Counted from the first letter of the stretch, positions 1-5,700 are shown. The stretch is 6,288 bases of DNA from Methanobacteriaceae archaeon (GCA_017883605.1 JADGNH010000116.1:1-6288), one strand, 5' to 3'. Made by a program: numbers and translations. Notes: generated by a model not told the origin, from the sequence alone.

Positions 1-98
1 CCTTTAATTATAGAACATCACTAGAAATATTCCGTAAATTAAAAGATCAACAGGCAGAATCCCTGGCAATTAATATAATAAACAAGCTCTCCAAATAA
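1..98 (+). CDS. C-terminal tail of a TPR-like protein (partial)
   Basis: An open frame enters from the left edge (first full codon at 3) and ends at TAA 96-98, giving about 31 residues. The tail reads YRTSLEIFRKLKDQQAES and then AINIINKLSK. The spacing of Y, LEI, RKL, D and A matches helix A/turn of a tetratricopeptide repeat of the kind that ends ...LEIFRKLGD..., followed by a final amphipathic helix; TPR proteins usually act as protein-binding scaffolds. Codon content looks like real coding sequence, and a T6 tract follows the stop directly. The gene runs towards the minus-strand transferase gene, so the two are convergent with 57 bases between their stops. With so little of the protein visible, the TPR call rests on one motif and the real function cannot be given. 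Confidence 0.55.
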   Translation, partial: FNYRTSLEIFRKLKDQQAESLAINIINKLSK

Positions 99-99
99 A

Positions 100-118
100 T
101 TTTTTAAAATCCATTTTT
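100..118 (+). terminator. Oligo-T terminator of the plus-strand TPR-like gene
   Basis: T6 (100-105) and T5 (114-118) tracts start two bases after the plus-strand stop codon. Archaeal RNA polymerase typically terminates at oligo-T on the coding strand without needing a hairpin. No comparable T tract follows the opposing transferase gene on the minus strand inside the window. Confidence 0.4.
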
Positions 119-133
119 AAGATATTAAATTAA

Positions 134-175
134 GTTATATTATGCTGTTTTTGAGTTATATTATGCTGTTTTTGA
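134..175. repeat. 21-bp perfect tandem duplication of the transferase gene 3' end
   Basis: Two identical 21-bp units (134-154 and 155-175) begin gttatattatgctg. The right-hand unit holds the last codons and TAA stop of the minus-strand transferase gene (K-N-S-I-I-stop). The left-hand unit repeats them immediately after the stop. As 21 is a multiple of three, readthrough would add L-K-N-S-I-I and reach a second TAA in the same frame. Identity is complete, so the duplication is recent or selected. Confidence 0.95.
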
Positions 176-1130
176 ATACGTAGGCCAATATTATTCCTAA
201 AGCACCAAATAACATTCCTATTAACCATACCAGGTGTACTACCCTTTCTTCGCTCATAGGTCTTCTTAAAACCGATCTTATAAGAGAGTTAAAACCATCT
301 GAAGGTGCAAATAGTTTACCGTCGTCCCCAATCTTTGTAGGGGCATGATCCTGTCTTTCCATTACCCCTGCACTGTAGAACTTTAATAGGCTGTCTATTA
401 TGTTGGGAACCAGTACTATGAAGGCGATCATTTTGACTCTGCCTATAAAGGCAATGACCACTATGCAGGCCCCGATTATAAGGGTTCCCACATCCCCAGG
501 AAATACCCGGGAGGGGTGTCGATTGTAAATTAAAAAGGCCAGGAGCGCACCTAACATGACAATGGCTATGACGGTCACGTCATATTTTCCCAGTATTATG
601 CAGGATAGGGTGAGGGAGGTCATGGCAATGGCACCCAACCCGGATTCTATACCGTTAAGACCAGCCAGCATGTTGGTTAAATTAGCGGCGATGGTCACAG
701 CAATAGGTATCAGGAGTATGTATACAATCCCTACGTTGGGAGGGGCAATCAAGATAAGAGGAAGTCCAGCCAGCCATAATAGTAAAAGTTTTTCCTTGGA
801 GGAGAGAACTATCAGGTCATCCACCATTCCCACCATTCCCACCAGCAGGATTACCAGGAGGGTTATAATCAGGGGAAATTCTGGTCTGGGGTCGAGGTAG
901 ATGGCCAGGAACATTCCAATGGTGAAACCGAAAAGGATACCAATACCGCCCATCTCCGCTACAATTGGCTTTTTGGGCTTGTGAATATCTTTTCCCACTA
1001 TCGCTGCATCTTCCAGTTTTTTTATTAACCGGGGCATAACCAGATAAGTGGTAAGGAAGGCTACAATACCGCAGATACTGTAAATTAGCAAAAAATTTTG
1101 ATAATCTGGACTTAATAGTGGTGCGGCCAT
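156..1130 (-). CDS. MraY/WecA/DPAGT1-family UDP-GlcNAc (or related) polyprenyl-phosphate glycosyl-1-phosphate transferase, AglH-like
   Basis: This 324-residue integral membrane enzyme should transfer a sugar-1-phosphate from a UDP-sugar to a polyprenyl (dolichyl) phosphate on the cytoplasmic face, the first step of lipid-linked glycan assembly. Around ten hydrophobic helices fill the protein. Family motifs are present: PIVAEMGGIGI (about 55-65), the Mg2+-binding VDD pair (D104, D105), NLTNMLAGLNG (150-160), and YNRHPSRVFPGDVGT (202-216, with D213). The Asn-rich motif reads A-G-L-N-G where bacterial MraY/WecA have D-G; that A-G-x-N-G form is characteristic of eukaryotic DPAGT1/ALG7 and archaeal AglH, which favours GlcNAc-1-phosphate transfer for N-glycosylation. 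The start is ATG, with GTGAT three bases upstream, which aligns with the 16S tail as an optimally placed site. It follows the helix-turn-helix gene after 55 bases of tandem repeat. A role in pseudomurein synthesis is possible, but no mur-ligase-like neighbour is visible. Confidence 0.88.
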   Translation of the reverse strand: MAAPLLSPDYQNFLLIYSICGIVAFLTTYLVMPRLIKKLEDAAIVGKDIHKPKKPIVAEMGGIGILFGFTIGMFLAIYLDPRPEFPLIITLLVILLVGMVGMVDDLIVLSSKEKLLLLWLAGLPLILIAPPNVGIVYILLIPIAVTIAANLTNMLAGLNGIESGLGAIAMTSLTLSCIILGKYDVTVIAIVMLGALLAFLIYNRHPSRVFPGDVGTLIIGACIVVIAFIGRVKMIAFIVLVPNIIDSLLKFYSAGVMERQDHAPTKIGDDGKLFAPSDGFNSLIRSVLRRPMSEERVVHLVWLIGMLFGALGIILAYVFKNSII

Positions 1131-1191
1131 TTAATCACTTTATAACATTAATCACTTTATAACATTAATCACTTTATAACATTAATCACTT
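1131..1191. repeat. 17-bp tandem repeat spanning helix-turn-helix gene stop and transferase start
   Basis: Unit ttaatcactttataaca occurs at 1131-1147, 1148-1164 and 1165-1181 without mismatch, followed by a 10-base partial copy. On the minus strand the unit reads GTTATAAAGTGATTAAT. The rightmost copy carries the TGA stop of the helix-turn-helix gene (I-K-K-stop; the other copies encode V-I-K-stop). The leftmost contains the GTGAT ribosome-binding site just upstream of the transferase ATG. Each intermediate copy has GTGATTAATG followed by TTA TAA, so it forms a miniature start-Leu-stop cistron (1182-1174, 1165-1157, 1148-1140). This is not CRISPR, as there are no spacers. Confidence 0.97.
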
Positions 1192-1644
1192 TTTTATAAT
1201 GGAGTAAACAGTTCTTAGAGGTATTTTAAATTTTTTAGATATTTGTTTAGCTGGCAAACCCTTTTTATATAGACTTTTAACCTCTATTTCTTTCTCTTTA
1301 CCATATTTAAGTTTTCTTCCCCTTCTCAGCTTGGATTTATTAAAATAATAAACGGTTTTCAGGGGGATTTGCAGTGAATCTGATATTTCTTTGGGAGAGG
1401 CTCCCTTTTTAAGCATTTTTTGAATGTTTTCCACATCTGATTCTGTATATTTCCTGGATCTTCCCCTCCGGGCCAGGGGCTCCACTTCTACTCCCAGCTG
1501 GGAGAGTGCGTCAATATATTTCTTAGAAGTTCTCAGATACAGGCTTTTGGGGCAGTTTATCTTCTTTAAGTGGGGATGTTCCTCCAGAAGTTCTATAATC
1601 TTCCGGGAGGATAATGGTTCAGTTACATATACTTTATCGCCCAA
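1186..1644 (-). CDS. Small DNA-binding protein with two Hin/resolvase-type helix-turn-helix modules, DUF1699-like N-terminus
   Basis: The 152-residue product has no recognisable catalytic domain and is likely a DNA-binding regulator or architectural protein. The C-terminal part is an internal duplication with a period of about 48 residues: RRGRSRKY (59-66) leading into KKGASPKEISDSLQIPLKTVYY (79-100), then RRGRKLKYG (107-115) leading into KKGLPAKQISKKFKIPLRTVYS (127-148). Each module is an Arg-rich arm of the sort that lies in the minor groove, followed by a trihelical Hin/resolvase-like helix-turn-helix. The N-terminal 55 residues (HPHLKKINCPKSLYLRTSKK and on) resemble, from memory, the archaeal DUF1699 family, which has an unknown role. 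The start is TTG in a T9 tract, chosen because GGTG lies seven bases upstream and no ATG is available near it. The gene lies between the DUF530 and transferase genes; its targets cannot be read from the sequence. Confidence 0.78.
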   Translation of the reverse strand: MGDKVYVTEPLSSRKIIELLEEHPHLKKINCPKSLYLRTSKKYIDALSQLGVEVEPLARRGRSRKYTESDVENIQKMLKKGASPKEISDSLQIPLKTVYYFNKSKLRRGRKLKYGKEKEIEVKSLYKKGLPAKQISKKFKIPLRTVYSIIKK

Positions 1645-1651
1645 AAAAAAA

Positions 1652-1655
1652 CACC
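1652..1655 (-). promoter_or_regulatory. Ribosome-binding site GGTG that supports the TTG start of the helix-turn-helix gene
   Basis: AAAAAGGTG precedes the TTG codon (1644-1642) by seven bases, all of them T. The T7 spacer and first two bases of the start codon make one T9 tract (1651-1643). That tract is also long enough to act as an archaeal oligo-T terminator for transcripts arriving from the DUF530 gene, and is prone to slippage. Confidence 0.6.
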
Positions 1656-1745
1656 TTTTTATATCTGAATTTTTTTATAATCTTCATTATCTTTATTTTT
1701 TTGTTCCAACTTATTTTTCTTATTTCTTTTATTTTCTTCATCTTT
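1656..1745. other. Purine-rich (minus strand) low-complexity gap between DUF530 and helix-turn-helix genes
   Basis: On the coding strand the gap is almost pure A/G/T-poor sequence with many AAATAA and GAAAATAA words, possibly decayed repeat units. TTATAAAAAAATTC (minus strand, about 1680-1667) is a possible TATA box, but it would lie very close to the start codon. No reading frame or RNA gene is seen. Confidence 0.4.
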
Positions 1746-1832
1746 TTTTATTTCTTTATTAACTCCGGAAATTTTTTTATTCTTTTATTAACTCCAGAAA
1801 TTTCTTTATTCCTTTATTAACTCCAGAAATTT
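1746..1832. repeat. 29-bp tandem repeat that copies the 3' end of the DUF530-like gene
   Basis: Units start with ttaactcc(a/g)gaaattt at 1759, 1788 and 1817, exactly 29 bp apart. The first two full units agree at 26 of 29 positions; the third is cut off inside the gene after 16 bases, and a degenerate unit tail lies at 1746-1758. On the minus strand the genic copy encodes K-F-L-E-L-I-K-E-stop. The next copy encodes K-F-L-E-L-I-K-E-stop again, and the third K-F-P-E-L-I-K-K-stop. As 29 is not a multiple of three, the copied stops fall in different frames. Confidence 0.93.
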
Positions 1833-3377
1833 CTGAGCTTTTCTGGTGGTGGGCCTTTCAAATGTCTCAAATTTGTCTTCCTCAGCTTTAACTTCAGCAG
1901 TGCTTACATAGAATATGCAGGCTGCTTTTTTGAGGGGTATATTTCCAACCATTTTCAGGATGGCCGCCCCTAAAGCAGGGGGATTCATCTTAACGTGCAG
2001 GCCCCTTATCTTGTTTTCTAATTCAAATTTTTTGGATAGAACTTCCTTTAAATGGGGTATGTATACAATTTTCTCCCGAGAATATTCCTTTAAAACATCC
2101 ACCACCTGCTCCTGGAAATCTTCGAAGGCGCTGATCTGGTTTTTGTCCAGATGGGGGCGCAGATTGGGGAATGGACCAGATGATTTACTTCTTCGGTCGT
2201 GGGAGGTGGAGAGATAGTACCTTATTATATCCCACAGGATCAGGGTCCGAGGCAGGTCCACGAAAAGGTCATTCTCCAGTTTATCTCTCATCTGGAGGTC
2301 GTGCAGGAACTCCTTGTCCCAGGTACCCTTTCTATTTACCAAACCTTCTTCAACTAGCTTTTGAGTTAATAATTCCTCTTTCAAGGTTTTGCGATGTTCT
2401 GGATCTTCTTCAATACTGTTGGCAGTTTTCACCACATTTTTGAGGGCTTGGTCATAAAATTTAATTTTGGCAATATTTTCAGCGGATCTCTCTAAAACCA
2501 GTTCAAAAAATCCCTGGACCCGGTTTTCTGCAAATTTTACATATGCCAATGATAGGGCGGTTTGGACGTGTTTATCATTTATTATGGACGGTTTTTTTCG
2601 GTGAAATTGTAAAAACTCTATACGGGCGTTGGAACCATACTTTTTTCTAACTTCCCTTTCATAGTCCAGCTGGTCGGTGGCATCCATATTGACCCTTTTC
2701 CTGACCCATCTGCCGTCTTCAAAAACTTTCACCACCAGGGATAAGGTTTTGACAATTCCTCTTTTTTCCTGTTTCAGGATTTTAACCATTTTTCGGAAGG
2801 CTTCTCTACCTAAGATTGAAAGTTCTGCCATTTTAACCATGTACTCTCCGGATAAGGGCAGATATTTTATGATCTCTAATCTGTAAACCCCCTGAGGATT
2901 CAACTCTAATTTCAAGTGGGGGGAACTGCAACTGCATCCCTGGGAAATAGCCAGGGATATGTCATGTCCGGAGAATTTCTGCTGGCAGGAAGAACAGGTG
3001 ATGTTTGAAAATTCTTCTAGATTACCAAGAGCTATTTTATGTGAAGCTATAGATGATTTAACCCGGTCTAAAATGTTTTTTTTAGCCGCTGCCCTCATCC
3101 GGAAGTGCTGGGTGTGGCGGCTGACATCTTGCAGGTCTTCTGCCATCCTATCACCGGAGGGTATGGGTCCGTACTTCATAATGGAACGATAGGGAGCTTT
3201 ATAGCCCTTTATTTCCATGGTTTCCCTCAGATCTTGCAGTTCCCGCAGGTTGTCTTTTAAATAGCTGTGAATTTCCAGAAAACTTTTTAAAGTTTTAATG
3301 TCATCAGCATTCACAGTTTTCTGCCTTATCCTGCCCAGGAATTTCTCTGCCCTTCCAATGAGTACGGATTCGTTCAT
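1806..3377 (-). CDS. DUF530-like archaeal protein with a zinc-finger-type Cys cluster
   Basis: This 523-residue soluble protein has no signal peptide or membrane segment. I recognise it as DUF530-like, a methanogen family of unknown function, from overall character and its place beside metG; no named enzyme motif is visible. The N-terminal 120 residues are strongly helical and charged, with likely coiled-coil stretches (about 10-55 and 85-118). C128-x-x-C131 and C148-x-C150 form a four-Cys cluster that could bind zinc. The middle (about 165-300) is basic, with GRWVRKRVN at 222-230, and the C-terminal half is again helical. The start is ATG with GGTGA nine bases upstream. Metal binding plus basic character suggests nucleic-acid binding, which is only inference. 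The gene follows metG after a 219-base repeat-filled gap, and its own stop lies in a 29-bp tandem repeat. Confidence 0.65.
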   Translation of the reverse strand: MNESVLIGRAEKFLGRIRQKTVNADDIKTLKSFLEIHSYLKDNLRELQDLRETMEIKGYKAPYRSIMKYGPIPSGDRMAEDLQDVSRHTQHFRMRAAAKKNILDRVKSSIASHKIALGNLEEFSNITCSSCQQKFSGHDISLAISQGCSCSSPHLKLELNPQGVYRLEIIKYLPLSGEYMVKMAELSILGREAFRKMVKILKQEKRGIVKTLSLVVKVFEDGRWVRKRVNMDATDQLDYEREVRKKYGSNARIEFLQFHRKKPSIINDKHVQTALSLAYVKFAENRVQGFFELVLERSAENIAKIKFYDQALKNVVKTANSIEEDPEHRKTLKEELLTQKLVEEGLVNRKGTWDKEFLHDLQMRDKLENDLFVDLPRTLILWDIIRYYLSTSHDRRSKSSGPFPNLRPHLDKNQISAFEDFQEQVVDVLKEYSREKIVYIPHLKEVLSKKFELENKIRGLHVKMNPPALGAAILKMVGNIPLKKAACIFYVSTAEVKAEEDKFETFERPTTRKAQKFLELIKE

Positions 3378-3386
3378 TTTGTTTTT

Positions 3387-3391
3387 TCACC
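3387..3391 (-). promoter_or_regulatory. Ribosome-binding site GGTGA of the DUF530-like gene
   Basis: GGTGA is followed by nine bases and then ATG (3377-3375). The 18-base stretch 3391-3374, GGTGAAAAAACAAAATGA, agrees at 15 of 18 positions with the last codons of metG (3614-3597, GGTGAAAAAATAAAATAG). The site therefore looks like the last member of the repeat array in this gap. Confidence 0.7.
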
Positions 3392-3420
3392 AGAATATGC
3401 TTTTTGTCCTTGTTTGGCCT

Positions 3421-3614
3421 TAGCACTTTATTTTTCTACCAAAAAAGGCTTTATTGCTTGCTAAAAGCCAGTTATTTATTTTTATTTCAAAAAGCGGCTA
3501 TTTATCTTTCCCTTTTCAACAGCAGTTATTATTTGCCTTGCTAAACAGCATTTGTTTATTTCTTTTTAAAGTAGCTATTTTATTCCACCAAAGCAACTAT
3601 TTTATTTTTTCACC
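3421..3614. repeat. Degenerate tandem array of about 25 bp from the metG 3' end
   Basis: Two clear minus-strand copies lie at 3614-3590 (GGTGAAAAAATAAAATAG then TTGCTTT) and 3589-3568 (GGTGGAATAAAATAG then CTACTTT). The first carries the metG ending G-E-K-I-K-TAG and the second encodes G-G-I-K-TAG. Further left, diverged units of the plus-strand form AGC(a/g)nnTATTTATT recur near 3547, 3521, 3493, 3467 and 3422, at spacings of roughly 23-28 bases (wider at the left end). The outer units are too diverged to be certain without alignment. Confidence 0.6.
3441..3469 (-). terminator. Hairpin plus T6, intrinsic-terminator-like, in the metG/DUF530 gap
   Basis: On the minus strand GGCTTT (3469-3464) and AAAGCC (3452-3447) can pair around an 11-base loop, followed directly by TTTTTT (3446-3441). 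The order of stem then T tract fits only the minus strand. It sits 128 bases after the metG stop, so it could end most metG transcripts or attenuate expression of the genes downstream. Archaeal termination needs chiefly the T tract. Confidence 0.5.
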
Positions 3615-5576
3615 TATAGAGCCTTCAGTGGTTAGAATGCGCATGTTTTCCTGGGTGGCCAGTATCATTCCCTCAGATTTTATCCCGAAAAGCTTGGCCG
3701 GCTCTAGATTAGCCAGGACAATGACTTTCTGGTTTAAAATTTCTTCTGGAGAATATTTCCTGGCTAAACCAGCCACTACCTGTATTTTTTTATCTTTTAT
3801 ATCTACTATGAGCTTTAACAGGTTATCGGAGCCTTTAACATTCTCTGCCCCTACTATTTTCCCCACTCTGAGATTCAGTTTGGCAAAATCTTCTATACTT
3901 ATTTGATCCTTCATCTTATCAGATTCCTCCAGATTTTTATAAAGGGTATCCTTTTCATCATTTATGGTCTGGTCTTCTATTTTGGAGAAGAGGGGTTTAG
4001 GTTGGGATATGGGATGCCCTGCCGGCAAGAACCTGGCTGCATCGTCCCATTTTAAACTTTCTGATTTTAAGTTCATGATTTTCATGATTTCCGGTGCTTT
4101 AACCGGGAGGTAAGGGGTTAAAACTACGGCCAGCGTTTTGGAGAGCTGGTTGCAGAGATAAAGACAGTTAGCTGCCTTTTCTGGGTGTGATTTTACAGTT
4201 TTCCAGGGTTCCTGGTCGTTGAAGTATTTATTTCCGTACTTAGCTAGCCTTATTATCTCTATAAGTCCTTCTCTGAATTTAAAATTCTCCAGGTGCTGGG
4301 AGACCACTTCCGGTAAAGTCTCGATTCTTTCTTTGAATTTCTGGTCATATTCATCAAAGGATGAGGTTTCAGGTAGCTTGCCCTCAAAAAAGCGGTTGGT
4401 AAAGGTGAAGGTGCGGTGCAGGAAGTTGCCTAAAACATCTGCCAGCTCATCGTTGACTCTTCTTTGGAAATCATCCCAGGAAAAGTCCGTGTCCCTGGTT
4501 AGGGGGGCGTTGACCACCAGGTAGTATCTTAAAATATCGGATTCAAATTTTTCTAAGAAATCTGAGGTCCATATCACCCAGTTTTTGCTGGTGGACATTT
4601 TACTTCCCTCCAGGGAGAGGTATTCCCCGGCAACTATGGTGTAGGGAAGCTTACAACCGTAGGCCATTAAAAGGGCCGGCCAGAAGATGGCGTGGTGGTA
4701 GATGATGTCCTTGCCAATGAAGTGCACGGTTTTATCGTCCCAGTAAGGACGCCAGGAACTCTTTTCTCTCCGTGCCCACTGGGCCGCTGATGATATGTAA
4801 CCCAGGAAGGCCTCACCCCACACGTAGATAATCTTACCCTCTGCACCTTCTAAGGGTACAGGTATGCCCCATTCCATGTCTCTGGTTAATATCCAGTCTT
4901 TTAATCCTTCCTTAATCCATTGCAGGGTGTAATTTTTGACGTTAGGGGGTAGGTTTTCGTTTCCTTCTATCCACTCTTTAAGATCATCCTGAAATTGGTT
5001 AAGCTTAAAAAAATACTGATTTGACTTCCTGATCTCCGGTTCTGATTTGCAGATTAGACAGCTGGGTTCCAGAAGTTCTATAGGATCCAGATGCCGACCA
5101 CATACCTCGCAGTGGTCTCCTCTAGCCCCTTCACCACCACATATGGGACATTTGCCCTCCACGTAACGGTCTGGGAGAAATCGGTCGCATTCATCACAGT
5201 AAGGCTGTTTTATGGTCTTTTCGTAAATGTAACCCTTTTCATATAAATCTAAAAAGAAATTCTGGGATATCTCATAATGAATGGGATCTGTGGTCCGTGA
5301 AAAATTGTCAAAAGAAATATCACACGATTCTAAATCCTTTTTTATCATCTGGTAATATCTACCTGCCACCTCCTTAGGCGGCTTGCCCTCCTCCTCGGCC
5401 CGGACGGCGATGGGAGTGCCATGCTCGTCAGTGGCACATACGAAGAGCACATCGCGGCCTTTCATCCGGTTGTACCGGGCGTAAATGTCTGCCGGGATGT
5501 AGGTTGATCTTAAATGGCCTAGATGGGTGGGGCCGTTGGCATAGGGTAATGCACAGGTGATGAATAATTTGCTCAA
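3597..5576 (-). CDS. metG: Methionyl-tRNA synthetase with fused C-terminal tRNA-binding domain
   Basis: This 659-residue class I synthetase charges tRNA-Met with methionine using ATP in the cytoplasm. Visible in order: the N-terminal Rossmann fold with ITCALPYANGPTHLGH (6-21, the HLGH form of the HIGH signature); the connective-peptide zinc knuckles with four CxxC pairs (C127/C130, C143/C146, C156/C159, C173/C176), marking the two-zinc archaeal type; TRDMEWGIPVP (231-241) and FIGKDI (286-291); KMSTS (326-330) as the KMSKS loop; an alpha-helical anticodon-binding domain (about 360-520) with NDQEPWK (453-459); a polar linker (about 530-557); and a Trbp111/EMAPII-like OB-fold tRNA-binding domain (about 558-659, LNLRVGKIVGAE). 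All domains are complete and the length is usual for archaeal MetRS. The start is TTG, fixed by GGAGG seven bases upstream and by the conserved N-terminus. It is the first gene of the minus-strand run. Confidence 0.97.
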   Translation of the reverse strand: MSKLFITCALPYANGPTHLGHLRSTYIPADIYARYNRMKGRDVLFVCATDEHGTPIAVRAEEEGKPPKEVAGRYYQMIKKDLESCDISFDNFSRTTDPIHYEISQNFFLDLYEKGYIYEKTIKQPYCDECDRFLPDRYVEGKCPICGGEGARGDHCEVCGRHLDPIELLEPSCLICKSEPEIRKSNQYFFKLNQFQDDLKEWIEGNENLPPNVKNYTLQWIKEGLKDWILTRDMEWGIPVPLEGAEGKIIYVWGEAFLGYISSAAQWARREKSSWRPYWDDKTVHFIGKDIIYHHAIFWPALLMAYGCKLPYTIVAGEYLSLEGSKMSTSKNWVIWTSDFLEKFESDILRYYLVVNAPLTRDTDFSWDDFQRRVNDELADVLGNFLHRTFTFTNRFFEGKLPETSSFDEYDQKFKERIETLPEVVSQHLENFKFREGLIEIIRLAKYGNKYFNDQEPWKTVKSHPEKAANCLYLCNQLSKTLAVVLTPYLPVKAPEIMKIMNLKSESLKWDDAARFLPAGHPISQPKPLFSKIEDQTINDEKDTLYKNLEESDKMKDQISIEDFAKLNLRVGKIVGAENVKGSDNLLKLIVDIKDKKIQVVAGLARKYSPEEILNQKVIVLANLEPAKLFGIKSEGMILATQENMRILTTEGSIGEKIK

Positions 5577-5582
5577 ATCTAT

Positions 5583-5590
5583 TCCTCCTT
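5583..5590 (-). promoter_or_regulatory. Strong ribosome-binding site deciding the TTG start of metG
   Basis: AAGGAGGA on the minus strand (5590-5583) places GGAGG seven bases before TTG (5576-5574). The product then begins MSKLFITCALPYANG as expected for MetRS. The ATG at 5631 lies in another frame and has no such site. Confidence 0.9.
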
Positions 5591-5616
5591 ATCATACTGC
5601 ATAAGAGATTAATGCT

Positions 5617-5647
5617 AAAAAACTCTTCCATTACAAGTTAAGAGTTT
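5617..5647 (-). promoter_or_regulatory. Hairpin with T6 in the metG leader
   Basis: Minus-strand AAACTCTT (5647-5640) and AAGAGTTT (5627-5620) are perfectly complementary around a 12-base loop, and a T6 tract (5622-5617) overlaps the end of the stem. It lies about 30 bases before the ribosome-binding site. It could be a transcription attenuator or an mRNA-stabilising 5' stem. All pairs but two are A-U, so stability is modest and the assignment is uncertain. Confidence 0.35.
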
Positions 5648-5684
5648 CGAATAATCAATGAAATCTTTCATAAAAGTTTTAAAT

Positions 5685-5694
5685 CATATATATG
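5685..5694 (-). promoter_or_regulatory. Candidate TATA box for metG
   Basis: CATATATATG preceded on the minus strand by GTAA is the best TATA-like element in the first 150 bases upstream of metG. Initiation about 25 bases downstream would give a leader of around 85 nucleotides that contains the T6 hairpin. A second candidate, TTTTATAAG (5714-5706), lies just upstream. AT richness makes chance matches likely. Confidence 0.35.
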
Positions 5695-5700
5695 TTACAG

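Noticed and set aside
556..900. Plus-strand open frame of 114 codons
   Set aside because: It lies wholly opposite the transferase gene, whose motifs are clear, and has no recognisable domain or ribosome-binding site.
134..1191. Insertion-sequence ends or target duplications
   Set aside because: No transposase and no terminal inverted repeats are found; the repeats are head-to-tail and tied to stop codons.
1131..1832. CRISPR array as an explanation of the short repeats
   Set aside because: Units are directly adjacent with no unique spacers, and the repeats overlap coding ends.
3568..3599. Readthrough or pyrrolysine insertion at the metG TAG stop
   Set aside because: The MetRS is complete before the stop, the in-frame extension is not protein-like, and pyrrolysine use is not expected in Methanobacteriales.
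3454..3906. Plus-strand open frame of 150 codons
   Set aside because: It is antisense to the metG tRNA-binding domain and the repeat-filled gap; its content mirrors metG codons.
5428..5631. Minus-strand frame with ATG at 5631 upstream of metG
   Set aside because: It overlaps the metG start in another frame, has no ribosome-binding site, and shows a composition expected of a frame-shifted metG.
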